From: RI-153 sp041391225
Lineage (GTDB): Bacteria; Chloroflexota; Anaerolineae; Caldilineales; Caldilineaceae
DNA length: 64,000 bases
NCBI GenBank assembly: GCA_041391225.1
Contig: JAWKOL010000007.1
Location: 214,124-278,123, forward strand
Direction: 5' to 3'
The position numbers and the translations under genes are program-made. The notes beneath the pieces were generated by a model that saw only the letters and a list, made by a program, of their open reading frames with translations, was not told where the DNA came from and searched no databases. Positions within the stretch are counted from its first letter, which is position 1. The number at the start of each line of letters is the position of its first letter. Positions 19,293-28,839 of this stretch are shown here, in pieces.

Positions 19293-19687
19293 TTAGCGCT
19301 TGGTGTACTGCGGAGCCTTGCGGGCGCGCTTGAGACCGGGTTTCTTGCGTTCCTTGCGCGAGCGTCTCGGGTCAAGAATCCGGCCGATTTGAGAGCGCCG
19401 CGCAGGTTGGCATCAACGCCACACAGGAAGCGGGCCACGCCGTGGCGAGCGGCCTGTGCCTGTCCACTTTCACCGCCGCCCTTGACATGCACGCTGACGT
19501 TGAAGCTGCCCTGCGTGCCGGTGAGGACAAGCGGCTGCCGCAGCATCACTTGATCCTGCTCGCGACCGAAATAATCGGCCAGCGCCTTGTCGTTGACAAC
19601 GATATCGCCGTTGCCAGGGTAGATGCGTACACGGGCAGTGGCGCTCTTGCGGCGACCAACAGCTTCGGTGTATTCACTCATGGTCAT
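19293..19687 (-). CDS. rpsI: Ribosomal protein S9 (one frameshift)
   Basis: S9 sits in the 30S head and its basic C-terminal tail touches P-site tRNA. From ATG 19687 (AGGAG 7 bases upstream) the frame gives 'EAVGRRKSATARVRIYPGNG' and 'GQAQAARHGVARFLCGV' through 'GFLTRDAR'. One base is missing near 19352; in the next frame the gene ends normally with 'KERKKPGLKRARKAPQYTKR' and TAA at 19295-19293. The tail ending in K-R is essential and conserved, so the shift is surely a sequence error. It follows rplM by 10 bases, as in most bacteria. Confidence 0.93.
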
Positions 19688-19697
19688 GGTTTATCTC

Positions 19698-20132
19698 CTA
19701 GAGTTCCAACGCTTTCGGCTGCTGAGCTTCGTGCGGATGCTCACTGCCAGGGTAGATCTTCAGCTTCTTCATCTGGGCGCGGCCCAACTTCGTCTTCGGC
19801 ATCATGCCCTTGACCGCTTCTTGGATGATGCGGTCGGGGAAGCGATCCAACTGCTCGCGCATGGTACGCGATTTCAGACCGCCGGGATAGGTGGAGTGCC
19901 TGTAGTAGCGCTTCTCATCCATGCGGTTGCCGGTGACAACGAATTTCTCGCAGTTGATCACGATGACAAAGTCACCCGTATCGACATGCGGGGTAAAGGT
20001 CGGCTTGTGCTTTCCTCGTAAAATCTGCGCAATCTCCGAAGCCAGGCGCCCAAGTGTCTTTCCGGTGGCATCGACCACCCACCATTCACGGCTTGCTTTG
20101 GCTTCTTCTGCGCTTGGACTGAATGTCTTCAC
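19698..20132 (-). CDS. rplM: Ribosomal protein L13
   Basis: L13 is an early-assembly 50S protein. The 144 residues contain 'WWVVDATGKTLGRLASEIAQIL', 'HVDTGDFVIVINCEKFVVTG' and 'MMPKTKLGRAQMKKLKIYPG', all family hallmarks. The GTG at 20132 is taken as the start because GGAG lies 8 bases before it; a longer frame up to 20165 has no ribosome site and adds nonconserved residues. It forms the usual rplM-rpsI pair after truA. Confidence 0.95.
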   Translation of the reverse strand: MKTFSPSAEEAKASREWWVVDATGKTLGRLASEIAQILRGKHKPTFTPHVDTGDFVIVINCEKFVVTGNRMDEKRYYRHSTYPGGLKSRTMREQLDRFPDRIIQEAVKGMMPKTKLGRAQMKKLKIYPGSEHPHEAQQPKALEL

Positions 20133-20169
20133 GCTACTTACTCCCTTTTGCGAACATCCATGCATTGAT

Positions 20170-21012
20170 CTAGGCGACTGGTGAACAGTCGATGAAAAGC
20201 TGCGGGTACAATTGATACGCCACCCGCTCTAGTACAAGTCCTTGCGGTGGGGCCGGTGCGGCAGACTTGCTGCGATCACACGATGCCAATGCAGCAACAA
20301 CATCGTCCACCGTCCACATCGAACGTCCTACCGCCAACAGCGTCCCCACCAGATTACGCACCATACGGCGCAGAAAAGCGTTGGCGGTGACAGTAAACAC
20401 CATTTTTTGTAGAGCGATCTGTGCCAACTCAGGTGTCTGCGCAAACGACTGCCACATCATTTCGTCCACTCGACGAATGGTCACTTCGCCTTGTGGCGGC
20501 TGACCAAAGGTGGCGAAATCGTGTTCACCAACCAGAACAGCAGACGCTGCGTTCATCGCTTCGAGATCCAGCGGATACGGCTCGATGACGGCGTACCGAT
20601 CCAGTGTCGGAAAGTGTGTCCACGGCGCTCTGGTCGATCCAACCGGGCAGTAGACCGTGTACGAATAAGTCCGACTGGTGGCACTGAAGCGTGGGTGGAA
20701 ACCATCAGGCGCTTCAGTGACACAACGCACCAGCACACTGGGTGGCAGAAAGTGATTCCAGGCCCTGCTCAGCGCATCCAGAGGATGCTGCCAGGGTACC
20801 GCCGCGGTGACAACCTGCCCGCGAGCGTGGACGCCGGTGTCGGTGCGCCCGGAGCCAGTGATGCGGCAAAATTGCCCAGTCACCTGCGCCAGGGCCGTCT
20901 CCAGTGTCCCCTGGATCGTGTCGACGCCCTCTTGTACCTGGAAGCCGTTGAACGTCGTCCCGTCGTAGGCGACCAGCGCACACACTGTCCGCTCTAGTTG
21001 GGCCACGTTCAT
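20170..21012 (-). CDS. truA: tRNA pseudouridine synthase A
   Basis: A 280-residue TruA. The catalytic aspartate is in 'GSGRTDTGVHARGQV', and 'TSRTYSYTVYC' and 'FLRRMVRNLVGTLLAVGRS' are conserved RNA-binding and core segments. It isomerises uridines 38-40 in the tRNA anticodon stem. It starts 12 bases after rplQ and is followed by rplM. The order rplQ-truA-rplM-rpsI is common in Gram-positive bacteria and Chloroflexota. The reading frame is intact. Confidence 0.95.
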   Translation of the reverse strand: MNVAQLERTVCALVAYDGTTFNGFQVQEGVDTIQGTLETALAQVTGQFCRITGSGRTDTGVHARGQVVTAAVPWQHPLDALSRAWNHFLPPSVLVRCVTEAPDGFHPRFSATSRTYSYTVYCPVGSTRAPWTHFPTLDRYAVIEPYPLDLEAMNAASAVLVGEHDFATFGQPPQGEVTIRRVDEMMWQSFAQTPELAQIALQKMVFTVTANAFLRRMVRNLVGTLLAVGRSMWTVDDVVAALASCDRSKSAAPAPPQGLVLERVAYQLYPQLFIDCSPVA

Positions 21013-21024
21013 ACACGCTTTCGG

Positions 21025-21401
21025 CTACTCGTCGCTCACGAGTTCCAAAACGGCCATGTCAGCGGCGTCACCCTGGCGCTTGCCCATTTTGAGGATGCGC
21101 ACGTAACCGCCGGGGCGATCCTGGTAACGGGGTGCAAGTTCCTCAAAGACTTTCGTTGCCACTGCTTTGTCATTCAAGTAAGCCACCACCTGGCGCTGCG
21201 CGTATGCGCGATTGCCGCCATCCACCAGGCTACGTTTCGCCTTGGTGATCAGCTTCTCGGCATCGGCGCGCACGGGCGAGCCTTGGCTTCTGTGGTGATG
21301 ATCCGCTCATGGATGTACAGTTCACGGATCAGGTTACGGAACAGGGCCTTCCGGTGATCGGAAGTACGCCCGAGTTTGTACCCATAAACATTGTGTCGCA
21401 T
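21025..21401 (-). CDS. rplQ: Ribosomal protein L17 (one frameshift)
   Basis: L17 lies near the peptide exit tunnel. From ATG 21401 (GGAG 8 bases upstream) the frame reads 'RHNVYGYKLGRTSDHRKALF' and 'IRELYIHERIITTEAKARP'. One base is missing near 21268, and the next frame continues with 'VRADAEKLITKAKRSLVDGG' to 'LKMGKRQGDAADMAVLELV'. Joined, it gives a normal-length protein of about 125 residues. It is downstream of rpoA, the standard end of the alpha operon. Confidence 0.93.
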
Positions 21402-21518
21402 CGTTCAAACTCCTCTATCGGCGAAACTCGCCTGCGGACAGGTTCTGTTGGTTGCCCATTACGCAAGAACAGCCCCTGGTCTGCGAGCGAGCTTTCTACA
21501 AACGGGCGTTGCGCCTGA

Positions 21519-22547
21519 TTACGCTTCTTCGGCCAAGATTTCTTCTTCGCCCTCATCTTCATCACCGGCATCGTCGGCAGAGCTGCCGTTGGTAAACGCG
21601 CTCAGATCCACACCGGGGACATTCATGTAGCCCTTCTCTTCCAGCCGTTCCACAAGTTCATCCAACGACTTCTTGCCGAAGTTGCGGATGGCCAGCATTT
21701 CCTCTTCGCCCTTTTCCATGCGCTTGAGGATTTCGCCGATCTTGGTGATGCCGGCGCGTTTCAGGCAGTTATAGGCACGCACCGTCAACTCAAGCTCTTC
21801 AATGGGCGCTTCGGCGATGCGGCTGGGAATGCCTTCTTCCTCGTCTTCCGGCTGCTCGACAACGGTTGTCTGTGCGCCGGCCAAGAGTGTCAGGTGTTGC
21901 ACCAAGATGTCGGCGGCCTGACGGACTGCCGCTTCCGGTGCGATGGTGCCATCTGTCCACACTTCGAGGTTGAGTTTATCGTAGTCGGTCTGCTGACCGA
22001 TACGGGTACGTTCGATACGGTACGCGGCCTTCTTCACCGGGCTGAAGATGGCATCGACAGGAATCTCACCCAGTGGTAGGCGGGTACGTTCTTCTGCCGG
22101 GCTATAACCACGGCCACGTTCCACCACCAGTTCAATGTCCAGATCCACGTCGTTACTGTCAGCGGTCAACAGGTAGAGATCAGGGTTGACAACGGTGACT
22201 TCCGGCGGACAGACCAGGTCGCCTGCGGTGATCGGGCCTTCGTGGGCCACTTCGACGTAAATGCGCACTGGATCTTCGCTCTCGCTGTGCAAGCGGATCT
22301 GCTTGACGTTCAAGATCAGGCGCGTCGCGTCTTCGCGGACATGCGGAATCGTCGAGAATTCATGATGCACGCCGCTAATGCGAATCGATGATACGGCGGC
22401 ACCGGGCAGGCTCGACAACAGGACACGCCGCAGCGAATTTCCCAGGGTGATGCCGTAGCCACTTTCCAAAGGACTGATCACGAAGTGACCGTAGTTCTGG
22501 GAATTGGCCTCAATTTCGATCTTCGGTAGAACTAGATTATTAAGCAA
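21519..22547 (-). CDS. rpoA: RNA polymerase alpha subunit
   Basis: The 342-residue protein has both alpha domains: the N-terminal dimerisation domain ('FVISPLESGYGITLGNSLRRVLLSSLPGAA', about 24-53) and the C-terminal DNA- and activator-binding domain ('ELELTVRAYNCLKRAGITKIGEIL' to 'FGKKSLDELVERLEEKGY'). A highly acidic tail of about 30 residues follows, longer than usual. Translation appears to start at a TTG (22547), since AGGAGGG lies 7 bases upstream and no ATG is near. The protein nucleates assembly of the polymerase whose large subunits are encoded at 43-52 kb. Confidence 0.96.
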   Translation of the reverse strand: MLNNLVLPKIEIEANSQNYGHFVISPLESGYGITLGNSLRRVLLSSLPGAAVSSIRISGVHHEFSTIPHVREDATRLILNVKQIRLHSESEDPVRIYVEVAHEGPITAGDLVCPPEVTVVNPDLYLLTADSNDVDLDIELVVERGRGYSPAEERTRLPLGEIPVDAIFSPVKKAAYRIERTRIGQQTDYDKLNLEVWTDGTIAPEAAVRQAADILVQHLTLLAGAQTTVVEQPEDEEEGIPSRIAEAPIEELELTVRAYNCLKRAGITKIGEILKRMEKGEEEMLAIRNFGKKSLDELVERLEEKGYMNVPGVDLSAFTNGSSADDAGDEDEGEEEILAEEA

Positions 22548-22819
22548 CGGCTAACCCTCCTGCTGTTCAGCTTAAGTCGCCACCTAAATTGCAGCGCAGT
22601 GTAGAAAAGACCGATGTATGCCGGTCCGTCACGCCACACGACTACGAATTCAGGATGGCAAAGGAACACACTGCTGCTCAGCGATATCGTTTGTGTGCCG
22701 TACAGTAGCGTAGAGTTGCACACAGGTACGGCGCACGGCCATCAGTTGATTGTGAACCACATAGACACGTGTGATCGTCGCAGCAACGTAACCATCACAC
22801 ATTCACCATCAATGGCCGA

Positions 22820-23455
22820 TTAGCGGCTGTAATACTCGACGATGAGCTGTTCGCGCAACGGCACAGAGATATCTTCTCGGTTGGGCGCGCTCACCACGGT
22901 GCCGCTCAGATTGGCCACGTCCAAACGTAGCCAGGCAGGAGGATTGGCCCCTTCAAGCATCTGAAGACGGTCTTTGAAGTAGGTATTCGACCGGCTGGCA
23001 TTCTGCACCTGCACAACGTCATTGGAGTTTACCAGGAAGGACGGGATATCCGTCTTCTGCCCATTGACGGCGAAGTGACCATGACGCACCAACTGACGAG
23101 CCTGTGAACGGCTGTCGGCCAGACCAAGGCGGTAAACAACATTGTCGAGGCGGCTTTCCAGCAGCGCCAGCAACGTCTCGCCGGTGAGGCCCTTGCGGCG
23201 GCTCGCTTCTTCGAAGTAGCGGCGAAACTGGCGTTCCATCACGCCGTACATACGGCGCGCCTTCTGCTTCTCGCGCAACTGCATGCCATAGTCCGACACC
23301 TTGCGACGCATGGCAGCTTTACGGCCATGATCACCAGGTGGGTAATTGCGGCGTTCAATGGCGCACTTAGGCCCCATGCAGCGTTCGCCCTTCAAAAAGA
23401 GTTTCTGCCCTTCACGTCGGCATAGCTTGCAAACTGCATCTGTATATCTTGCCAT
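22820..23455 (-). CDS. rpsD: Ribosomal protein S4
   Basis: S4 is a primary 16S-rRNA binder and, in many bacteria, a translational repressor of its own operon. The 211-residue protein is the zinc-binding (C+) form: Cys pairs in 'VCKLCRREG' and 'GERCMGPKCAIERRNYPPG' near the N-terminus. The S4 RNA-binding domain 'ESRLDNVVYRLGLADSRSQARQLVRHGHFAVNG' is complete. GGAGG just before ATG 23455 fixes the start. A 272-base gap follows before rpoA and a 295-base gap precedes it; both are large for this operon and could carry leader structures. Confidence 0.96.
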   Translation of the reverse strand: MARYTDAVCKLCRREGQKLFLKGERCMGPKCAIERRNYPPGDHGRKAAMRRKVSDYGMQLREKQKARRMYGVMERQFRRYFEEASRRKGLTGETLLALLESRLDNVVYRLGLADSRSQARQLVRHGHFAVNGQKTDIPSFLVNSNDVVQVQNASRSNTYFKDRLQMLEGANPPAWLRLDVANLSGTVVSAPNREDISVPLREQLIVEYYSR

Positions 23456-23750
23456 CTTTCCTCCAGACTGACATTCCTGCACGCCAGCCGATTCTAGTTG
23501 GCTGGACGAGATCAGTTGTTTGCGTTCTTACGTTTTTTGTACCAGCGAGTACGCCGTGTTCAGGAGCAACCAAGCCATCCGAACACAGAAGCCGCTTTCC
23601 CAAACCAGCAGCAGAAGCGGCTTATCTCGGTGGATCAACTTCATATCACATCTCACCACATCCGGCCCGTTAAACACATCTCAACGCGCCCGAAAAGTGA
23701 TCTGCTACATACAACTTTAGATCCCTCTCCACACGGAAAGGAACCCCAGA

Positions 23751-24170
23751 CTAGACGCGGCGCTTCTTCGGCGGTCGAGTGCCGTTGTGCGGAACAGGCG
23801 TAATGTCTGAAATCGAAAGGATCTGGAGGCCCGAAGGCAATAGCGCACGCACGGCGCTCTCACGGCCCGGCCCAGGACCCTTCACAAAAACGTCGACCTC
23901 ACGCATGTTGAAGTCGGCAGACGCAGCGCGGGCGGCATTCTGAGCAGCCAACTGCGCGGCAAAAGGTGTGCTCTTGCGGCTGCCCTTGAAGCCCACAGAA
24001 CCGGCGCTCGCCCAGCAAACCACGTTCCCTTGCGGATCGGTGATGCTGATGATCGTGTTATTGAAGGTGGCGTGGATGTGTACCTGCCCCTTCGGGACAC
24101 TACGGCGTTCACGTCGAGTGACACGACGGCTACTACCACCACGCCGACGTTGTTGTTGTGCTCGAGCCAT
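23751..24170 (-). CDS. rpsK: Ribosomal protein S11
   Basis: S11 helps form the Shine-Dalgarno cleft on the 30S platform. The 139-residue protein has an Arg/Gln-rich N-terminal extension, then the family core 'GQVHIHATFNNTIISITDPQGN', 'SAGSVGFKGSRKSTPFAAQ' and 'VFVKGPGPGRESAVRAL', ending with the basic 'NGTRPPKKRRV'. The reading frame is intact. It lies 98 bases after rpsM and precedes rpsD, the usual alpha-operon order. Confidence 0.96.
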   Translation of the reverse strand: MARAQQQRRRGGSSRRVTRRERRSVPKGQVHIHATFNNTIISITDPQGNVVCWASAGSVGFKGSRKSTPFAAQLAAQNAARAASADFNMREVDVFVKGPGPGRESAVRALLPSGLQILSISDITPVPHNGTRPPKKRRV

Positions 24171-24268
24171 TGTTACTCCTCTATCCCCATTGGATCCTGG
24201 ATTGCAGACAAAGACACAGGCACACGAATCCCACGGATGGGATCTGCGCCCATGTCATTGACCAGCAA

Positions 24269-24650
24269 TCAATTTTGCTTGCGTGCCCGCTTCTTACCTG
24301 CCACTGTGCGGCGAACACCACGACGAGTACGTGCATTGGTGCGGGTACGCTGACCGGGCGGGCAGATTGCGACGATGCCGCAGGCCACGGTAGCTACCAA
24401 TCTCGATCAGCCGCTTGATGTTCATGCTCACTTCACGGCGCAGGTCACCTTCTACACGGTAGTTGCGTTCGATGTAGTCACGCAACACAGCGATCTCATT
24501 CACATCCATGTCCTTAACGCGGCGGCTGGGATCAATCCCCGTCGCCTCGCAGATCGCCTCGCTCGTGGTCCTGCCAATACCGTAGATGTAGGTGAGCGAT
24601 ATCACCACCCGCTTTTCACGCGGAATGTCGACGCCGGCTATACGTGCCAT
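24269..24650 (-). CDS. rpsM: Ribosomal protein S13 (one frameshift)
   Basis: S13 sits at the top of the 30S head and contacts P-site tRNA and the 50S subunit. The first frame from ATG 24650 gives 'ARIAGVDIPREKRVVISLTY' through 'GSYRGLRHRRNLPAR'. A shift near 24358 then leads to the normal tail 'GQRTRTNARTRRGVRRTVAG' and 'KKRARKQN', with a stop at 24271-24269. Both parts together are a standard 126-residue S13, so the shift is a sequence error. Confidence 0.94.
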
Positions 24651-24681
24651 AGTTCTCTCCTTACGTCAGTAAACGACGAAA

Positions 24682-24795
24682 TTAACCTTGCCGCTGCTTA
24701 TGCTTAGGATTCGAACAGATCACGTACACGATGCCGCGCCGCCGCACAATCTTGCACTTTTCACAAATTCGTTTAACAGACGGTCGGACCTTCAT
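24682..24795 (-). CDS. rpmJ: Ribosomal protein L36
   Basis: A 37-residue protein, 'MKVRPSVKRICEKCKIVRRR' then 'GIVYVICSNPKHKQRQG'. The zinc ligands Cys11, Cys14, Cys27 and His32 of the C+ form are present. L36 is a small late-assembly 50S protein. A GGAG-type ribosome site precedes the ATG. It lies between map and rpsM. The initiation factor gene infA, which normally stands between map and rpmJ, is not present in the 54-base gap. Confidence 0.95.
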   Translation of the reverse strand: MKVRPSVKRICEKCKIVRRRGIVYVICSNPKHKQRQG

Positions 24796-24849
24796 GTGAT
24801 CTCTCCTTCAAATAAACCATTGGCGCAACTCTACTATTTTATCACACCG

Positions 24850-25668
24850 CTACAAGAGGGTCAAGATTTCAGGACCCTTATTTGTCACAGCAATTGTGTG
24901 CTCGAAGTGGGCGTTTAGGCTGTGATCACGGCTGATCACCGTCCACTTGTCCTTCAATGTTCGTGTTTGCCAGGTGCCAAGCTGTACCATCGGCTCCAAC
25001 GCTATCACCAGCCCAGGCTCCAACACCAGATCGCCGTCGATGTCACCAGCTACATAGTTGAGCACCTGCGGCGCTTCGTGCATGGATCGCCCTACACCGT
25101 GGCCGGTGTACTCGCGCACGATGTGCATCTCACGGCTCTCCACATATTCCTGCACAGCGGCGCTGATATCACGCACCCGATTGCCGGGGACAGCTTTCTC
25201 GATGCCCGCAAAGAGACTGGCTTCAGTCACATCCATCAAGCGGCGGGCGTCGTTGCCGATTTCGCCCACGGCGTAGGTCCAACCACTGTCACCAACGAAG
25301 CCCCGATAGAACGCACCGACATCGATGCTGATGATGTCTCCTTCTTGCAGGAGACGTCCTTTGTTGGGGATACCGTGGACGAGTTCCTCGTTGATGCTGG
25401 TACAGATGTGGGCCGGGTAGCCACGGTAACCGAGGAAACTCGACGCCGCCCCATGCTTCGCGAGGACATCCGCCGCCACCTGATCCAGATCCAAGGTACT
25501 GACACCGGGCGCAATCGCTTCTTTCAGCGCCACATGCACGCGTGCCACAATTCGCCCCGCCTCACGCATAATCTGAATCTCGCGTGGGCTTTTCAAAATC
25601 GGCTGCGGGCGCTGTTTAGGCGCCGGGCGAGATCGCCGTCGCAGCAGATGCTCTTTTAGCTTACTCAT
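24850..25668 (-). CDS. map: Methionine aminopeptidase, type I
   Basis: It removes the N-terminal methionine from new proteins. The 272-residue protein carries a basic N-terminal extension of about 25 residues and then the pita-bread fold. The five metal ligands are visible: Asp in 'IISIDVGAF', Asp in 'FVGDSGWTYAV', His in 'YTGHGVGRSMHEAP', Glu in 'LVIALEPMV', and Glu in 'HFEHTIAVT'. The substrate-binding 'HGIPNKGRLLQEGDI' is also intact. The start is uncertain: ATG 25668 is preferred to GTG 25683, although neither has a strong ribosome site. It follows adk by 59 bases, the standard order. Confidence 0.94.
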   Translation of the reverse strand: MSKLKEHLLRRRSRPAPKQRPQPILKSPREIQIMREAGRIVARVHVALKEAIAPGVSTLDLDQVAADVLAKHGAASSFLGYRGYPAHICTSINEELVHGIPNKGRLLQEGDIISIDVGAFYRGFVGDSGWTYAVGEIGNDARRLMDVTEASLFAGIEKAVPGNRVRDISAAVQEYVESREMHIVREYTGHGVGRSMHEAPQVLNYVAGDIDGDLVLEPGLVIALEPMVQLGTWQTRTLKDKWTVISRDHSLNAHFEHTIAVTNKGPEILTLL

Positions 25669-25727
25669 CAGATTACCACTCACTTGTCACTCACAGGACG
25701 TCTCTGCAGGGCACTTTCGGCACGGGC

Positions 25728-26401
25728 TTATTCCCTGGCGGTGATACCCTTTTCCGCCAACAAGGACAACAGCGTCTTGTTGACCTGCTCGATCTCCTGC
25801 GCGCCATCCAATTCGGCCAACACTCCCTGGGCGTAGTAGTAGCCGATCAGGGGAGACGTCTGTTTGTAGTAGACGTAGAGACGATTGCGCACCGTGTCGG
25901 GTTTGTCGTCATCGCGCTGGTAGAGTTCGCCGCCGTCAACGTCGCACACGCCTTCTTGCGTTGGCGGGCTGAAATCGACATGATAGACGGCGCCACATGT
26001 TCGGCAAACACGCCTACCGGTGATGCGGCGCATGGCCTCATCATCTTCCAGGCCGATCATCGGCACCAGAGAGATGCCGCCATCTGCAGCCGTAATCTCA
26101 TCAAAGGCGCTGGCCTGCACCAAGTTGCGGGGGAAACCGTCCATGATGGCGCCGTTGGCGCAGTCAGGTTGCGCCAGGCGATCCTTGACCATATCGATGG
26201 TCACCGAATCAGGGACCAGATCCCCGGCGTCCATATAGCTCTTGGCCAACTTGCCAAGTTCCGTCTCATTTTTCAGGTTATATCGAAAAAGGTCACCCGT
26301 TGAAACCTGGGGCAGATTCAGTTGTTTTCCAGTAACTTCGCCTGGGTTCCCTTACCTGCCCCAGGCACCCCCAACAGCACAAGAAAGATGCGATCACGCA
26401 T
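25728..26401 (-). CDS. adk: Adenylate kinase (one frameshift)
   Basis: It balances AMP, ADP and ATP. From ATG 26401 the frame gives the P-loop 'VLLGVPGAGKGTQAKLLE' and then hits a stop. One A missing in an A-run near 26320 restores 'KQLNLPQVSTGDLFRYNLKN' and joins the long second frame with 'VKDRLAQPDCANGAIMDGFPR' (AMP site). The LID domain carries four cysteine-type zinc-finger positions partly replaced: 'CRTCGAVYHVDF' and a later 'GVCDVDGGELYQRDDD', so it is the long-LID, metal-binding form with Asp as fourth ligand. It lies between secY and map as usual. Confidence 0.93.
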
Positions 26402-26571
26402 TAAGCTCGCCTTTCACCTGTGTATTGAAATTATGGGAAACGCTGCCCAGATCGCCAGGGTGGGGTGCAATTCCTGGGCAGAAAACCCGACGTCGATCCC
26501 GTACACAAGCCGAAAGGCCGGACACGCTTTGATCGACGCCGAACAGAACTGTGCTATACAACTTTTCAAAT

Positions 26572-26620
26572 TTAGTGCGTAGTGCGTGGTGCGTGTACTG
26601 ATAGAGACCACGCACCACGC
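26572..26620. repeat. GTGCGTAGTGCGTGGTGCGT-type repeat with inverted arm
   Basis: In the 226-base gap between adk and secY, tagtgcg/gtgcgtggtgcgt units at 26573-26595 are followed by the inverted copy cacgcaccacgc at 26609-26620. A closely related array in inverted orientation lies at 52889-52914 next to the DUF3048 gene, so this is a dispersed repeat. Confidence 0.5.
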
Positions 26621-26627
26621 AAGCATA

Positions 26628-27964
26628 CTACCGAATGAAGCCCTCGTAATTGCGCATCATCAGCTGCGCTTCGATCTGCTTCATCGTGTCCAGCACCACA
26701 CCACAACAATCAACAAGCCGGTGCTGCTGATGACCAGCGTGTTGTAGTTGTTGAGGGTACCGCCGCCGAAGATGAGACCGGCCAGGTACGGCAACACGGC
26801 GACAAGCCCCAGGAAGAGCGCCCCCACCAACGTGATGCGCTGCAACACGCCGTTGAGGTAAGTCTCTGTGCGCATGCCTGGGCGAATGCCAGGGATGAAA
26901 CCACCTTGCTTCTGCAACGTATCGGGCAAGTTCTGCTGGCGGAACATGATGTCCGTATAGAAATAGGTGAACGCCACCGTCAGCAGGAAGTACATCAGCC
27001 AGTAGAACCAATTCTGCGGGCTGAAAGCAGTGTAGAAGAAGTTACCGACACTGCCAAGCCAATCTTCGCGCAGAATGAAGTACGACGCCACCGTGTTGGG
27101 CAGAATCAGCAGGCTCTGCGCAAAGATCAGCGGGATCATACCGGCGGTGTTGACGCGCATCGGCACGTAGGTGCTCTGCCCGCCTACCATCATCAGGCGA
27201 TTGCCGCGCATGGTGCGCACGCGCTTGCCATACTGCACGGGGATACGCCGCTGGCCTTCTTGCACCCACACGATCAATGCAACCGTAAGCACGGTGATCA
27301 CCGAGAAGATAAGCAGTTGGGTAATTCCCTGTTGCCAGAGCAGACGAATCTGGCTGGGTACTGCGGCCACGATACCGGCGAAGATGATCAACGAGACACC
27401 GTTGCCGATACCTTGTTCGGTGAGCATCTGGCCAAGCCACATGGCAAACATCGTGCCTGCCGTCAAGCTGATCAAGATTGTAAGCGTGGGTAGCAGTGCG
27501 CTACCGGTAAACCCCCACTGCTCAAGCACGGCGCCGGTTGTACCACCGAGAGGGCGGCTCAACAGCGTCGCCTGGCCGAAAGCCTGCAACAGCGCCAACG
27601 GCACAGTGAGGTAGTGGGTGTACTGGTTGATCTTCTGGCGCCCCTGTTCGCCTTCTTTGCTCAGTTCTTCCAACTGCGGCACGATCGGCGTCAGCAACTG
27701 CATGATAATCGAGGCCGTAATGTACGGATAGACCCCCATCGCCATGACACTGAACTGCGCCAGCGCGCCACCGCTAAAGAAGTTGAGCAGACTCAACAGG
27801 ATGTTCTGATCCGTGGATCGAAAAATCTGATCCAGCACGTCCCGGTTTACACCGGGCAGTGGGATATGAGCAGCCAAACGATAGACGACGAGAATCCCGA
27901 AGCTGATCAGGAGTTTCTGTCGAAGATCGGGCAATCGAAAGGCATTGCGTACAGCTTCAATCAT
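26628..27964 (-). CDS. secY: Protein translocase subunit SecY (one frameshift at the C-terminus)
   Basis: SecY is the membrane channel for protein export. Starting at ATG 27964 (GGAGG 6 bases upstream), ten transmembrane helices can be followed, with the plug/pore region near 'LLSLLNFFSGGALAQFSVMAMG', 'GVYPYITASIIMQLL', and the ribosome-binding loops 'GKRVRTMRGN' and 'FRQQNLPDTLQKQGGFIPGIRPG'. One G is missing near 26700; with it the C-terminus reads 'GVVLDTMKQIEAQLMMRNYE' and 'GFIR', the normal end. It follows rplO by 98 bases in the spc operon. Confidence 0.95.
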
Positions 27965-28062
27965 GCAAATCCTCCGCAGTGCAGGCGACCGATTCGGTTC
28001 GCCCATTGCGGGCAGCGGCCCAAAGACCCCTGCCCGGCCCGTTTGCGATTACAATCAACGCA

Positions 28063-28542
28063 TCAGGAACGAGGCAGGTTCTTGTTGACCTCGTAGGGCA
28101 GGATCTCAACGCTGCCACCTGCCGCTTCGATCTTTTCCTTGGCGCTGGCGCTGACACGATGCGCTTTGACATGCAGCGGCTTGGCCACTTCACCGCGCGC
28201 CAACACAACGATGGGATCTTTGATATTACCCAGCAGACCGACCTCGGCCAGGGACGTCGGATCGACGTTGGCATCGGCATCGAATCGGGCATCCATCAGA
28301 TCAAGGTTGACGGGCGTGTATTCAACCTTAAACCGGTTGTTGAAACCGCGCATCTTGGGCAGACGCTTCACTGTGGCGAGCTGGCCACCCTCGAACGTCG
28401 CCGGCACGCCACCGCCTGTACGCGAGTTCTGGCCCTTGGTACCCCGCCCGGACGTCTTGCCTTTGCCCGACCCAGTACCACGACCTACTCGCTTGCGCTT
28501 TTTGGTTGCACCCGGATTGGGGCGCAGGTCATGTGCTTTCAT
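28063..28542 (-). CDS. rplO: Ribosomal protein L15
   Basis: L15 binds 23S rRNA late in 50S assembly. The 159-residue protein shows 'MKAHDLRPNPGATKKRKRVG', the glycine-rich 'GRGTGSGKGKTSGRGTKGQ' that threads into rRNA, and 'FEGGQLATVKRLPKMRGFNN'. AGGAG lies 8 bases before ATG 28542; the longer open frame upstream is not coding. The gene is intact and stands between rpmD and secY, the conserved order. Confidence 0.95.
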   Translation of the reverse strand: MKAHDLRPNPGATKKRKRVGRGTGSGKGKTSGRGTKGQNSRTGGGVPATFEGGQLATVKRLPKMRGFNNRFKVEYTPVNLDLMDARFDADANVDPTSLAEVGLLGNIKDPIVVLARGEVAKPLHVKAHRVSASAKEKIEAAGGSVEILPYEVNKNLPRS

Positions 28543-28656
28543 GGTTATTGCTCCTGGCAAATATCTCACGCAAAGCCACAAAAACGCAGAGGGTTCCAGA
28601 CTCTCTTGGCAGCTTGGCACTTTTGCGTGAGTAACAATCTCGAAATCGTCAACCAA

Positions 28657-28839
28657 CTAAGCTTCGGTCACGTCCAACAGGTGGGAGACCTTGGCAATCA
28701 TCCCGCGGATGGCAGGATTGTCCTCTTTTTCAACAGTCTGGTGGAGTTTGGTCAGCCCCAACGCTTTCACGGTCGCCTTCTGGCTCTTTTCGTAGCCGAT
28801 TGGGCTTTTGACCAACGTCACCTGAAGCGTCTTAGCCAT
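28657..28839 (-). CDS. rpmD: Ribosomal protein L30
   Basis: A 60-residue L30 of the 50S subunit: 'MAKTLQVTLVKSPIGYEKSQ' followed by 'KATVKALGLTKLHQTVEKED' and 'IRGMIAKVSHLLDVTEA'. Its ATG overlaps the last 8 bases of rpsE, so the two are translationally coupled. Confidence 0.95.
   Translation of the reverse strand: MAKTLQVTLVKSPIGYEKSQKATVKALGLTKLHQTVEKEDNPAIRGMIAKVSHLLDVTEA

Noticed and set aside
24700..24730. A ggattcgaac word resembling a tRNA T-loop
   Set aside because: It lies inside rpmJ (the 'CSNPKHK' segment), and no cloverleaf can be formed around it.
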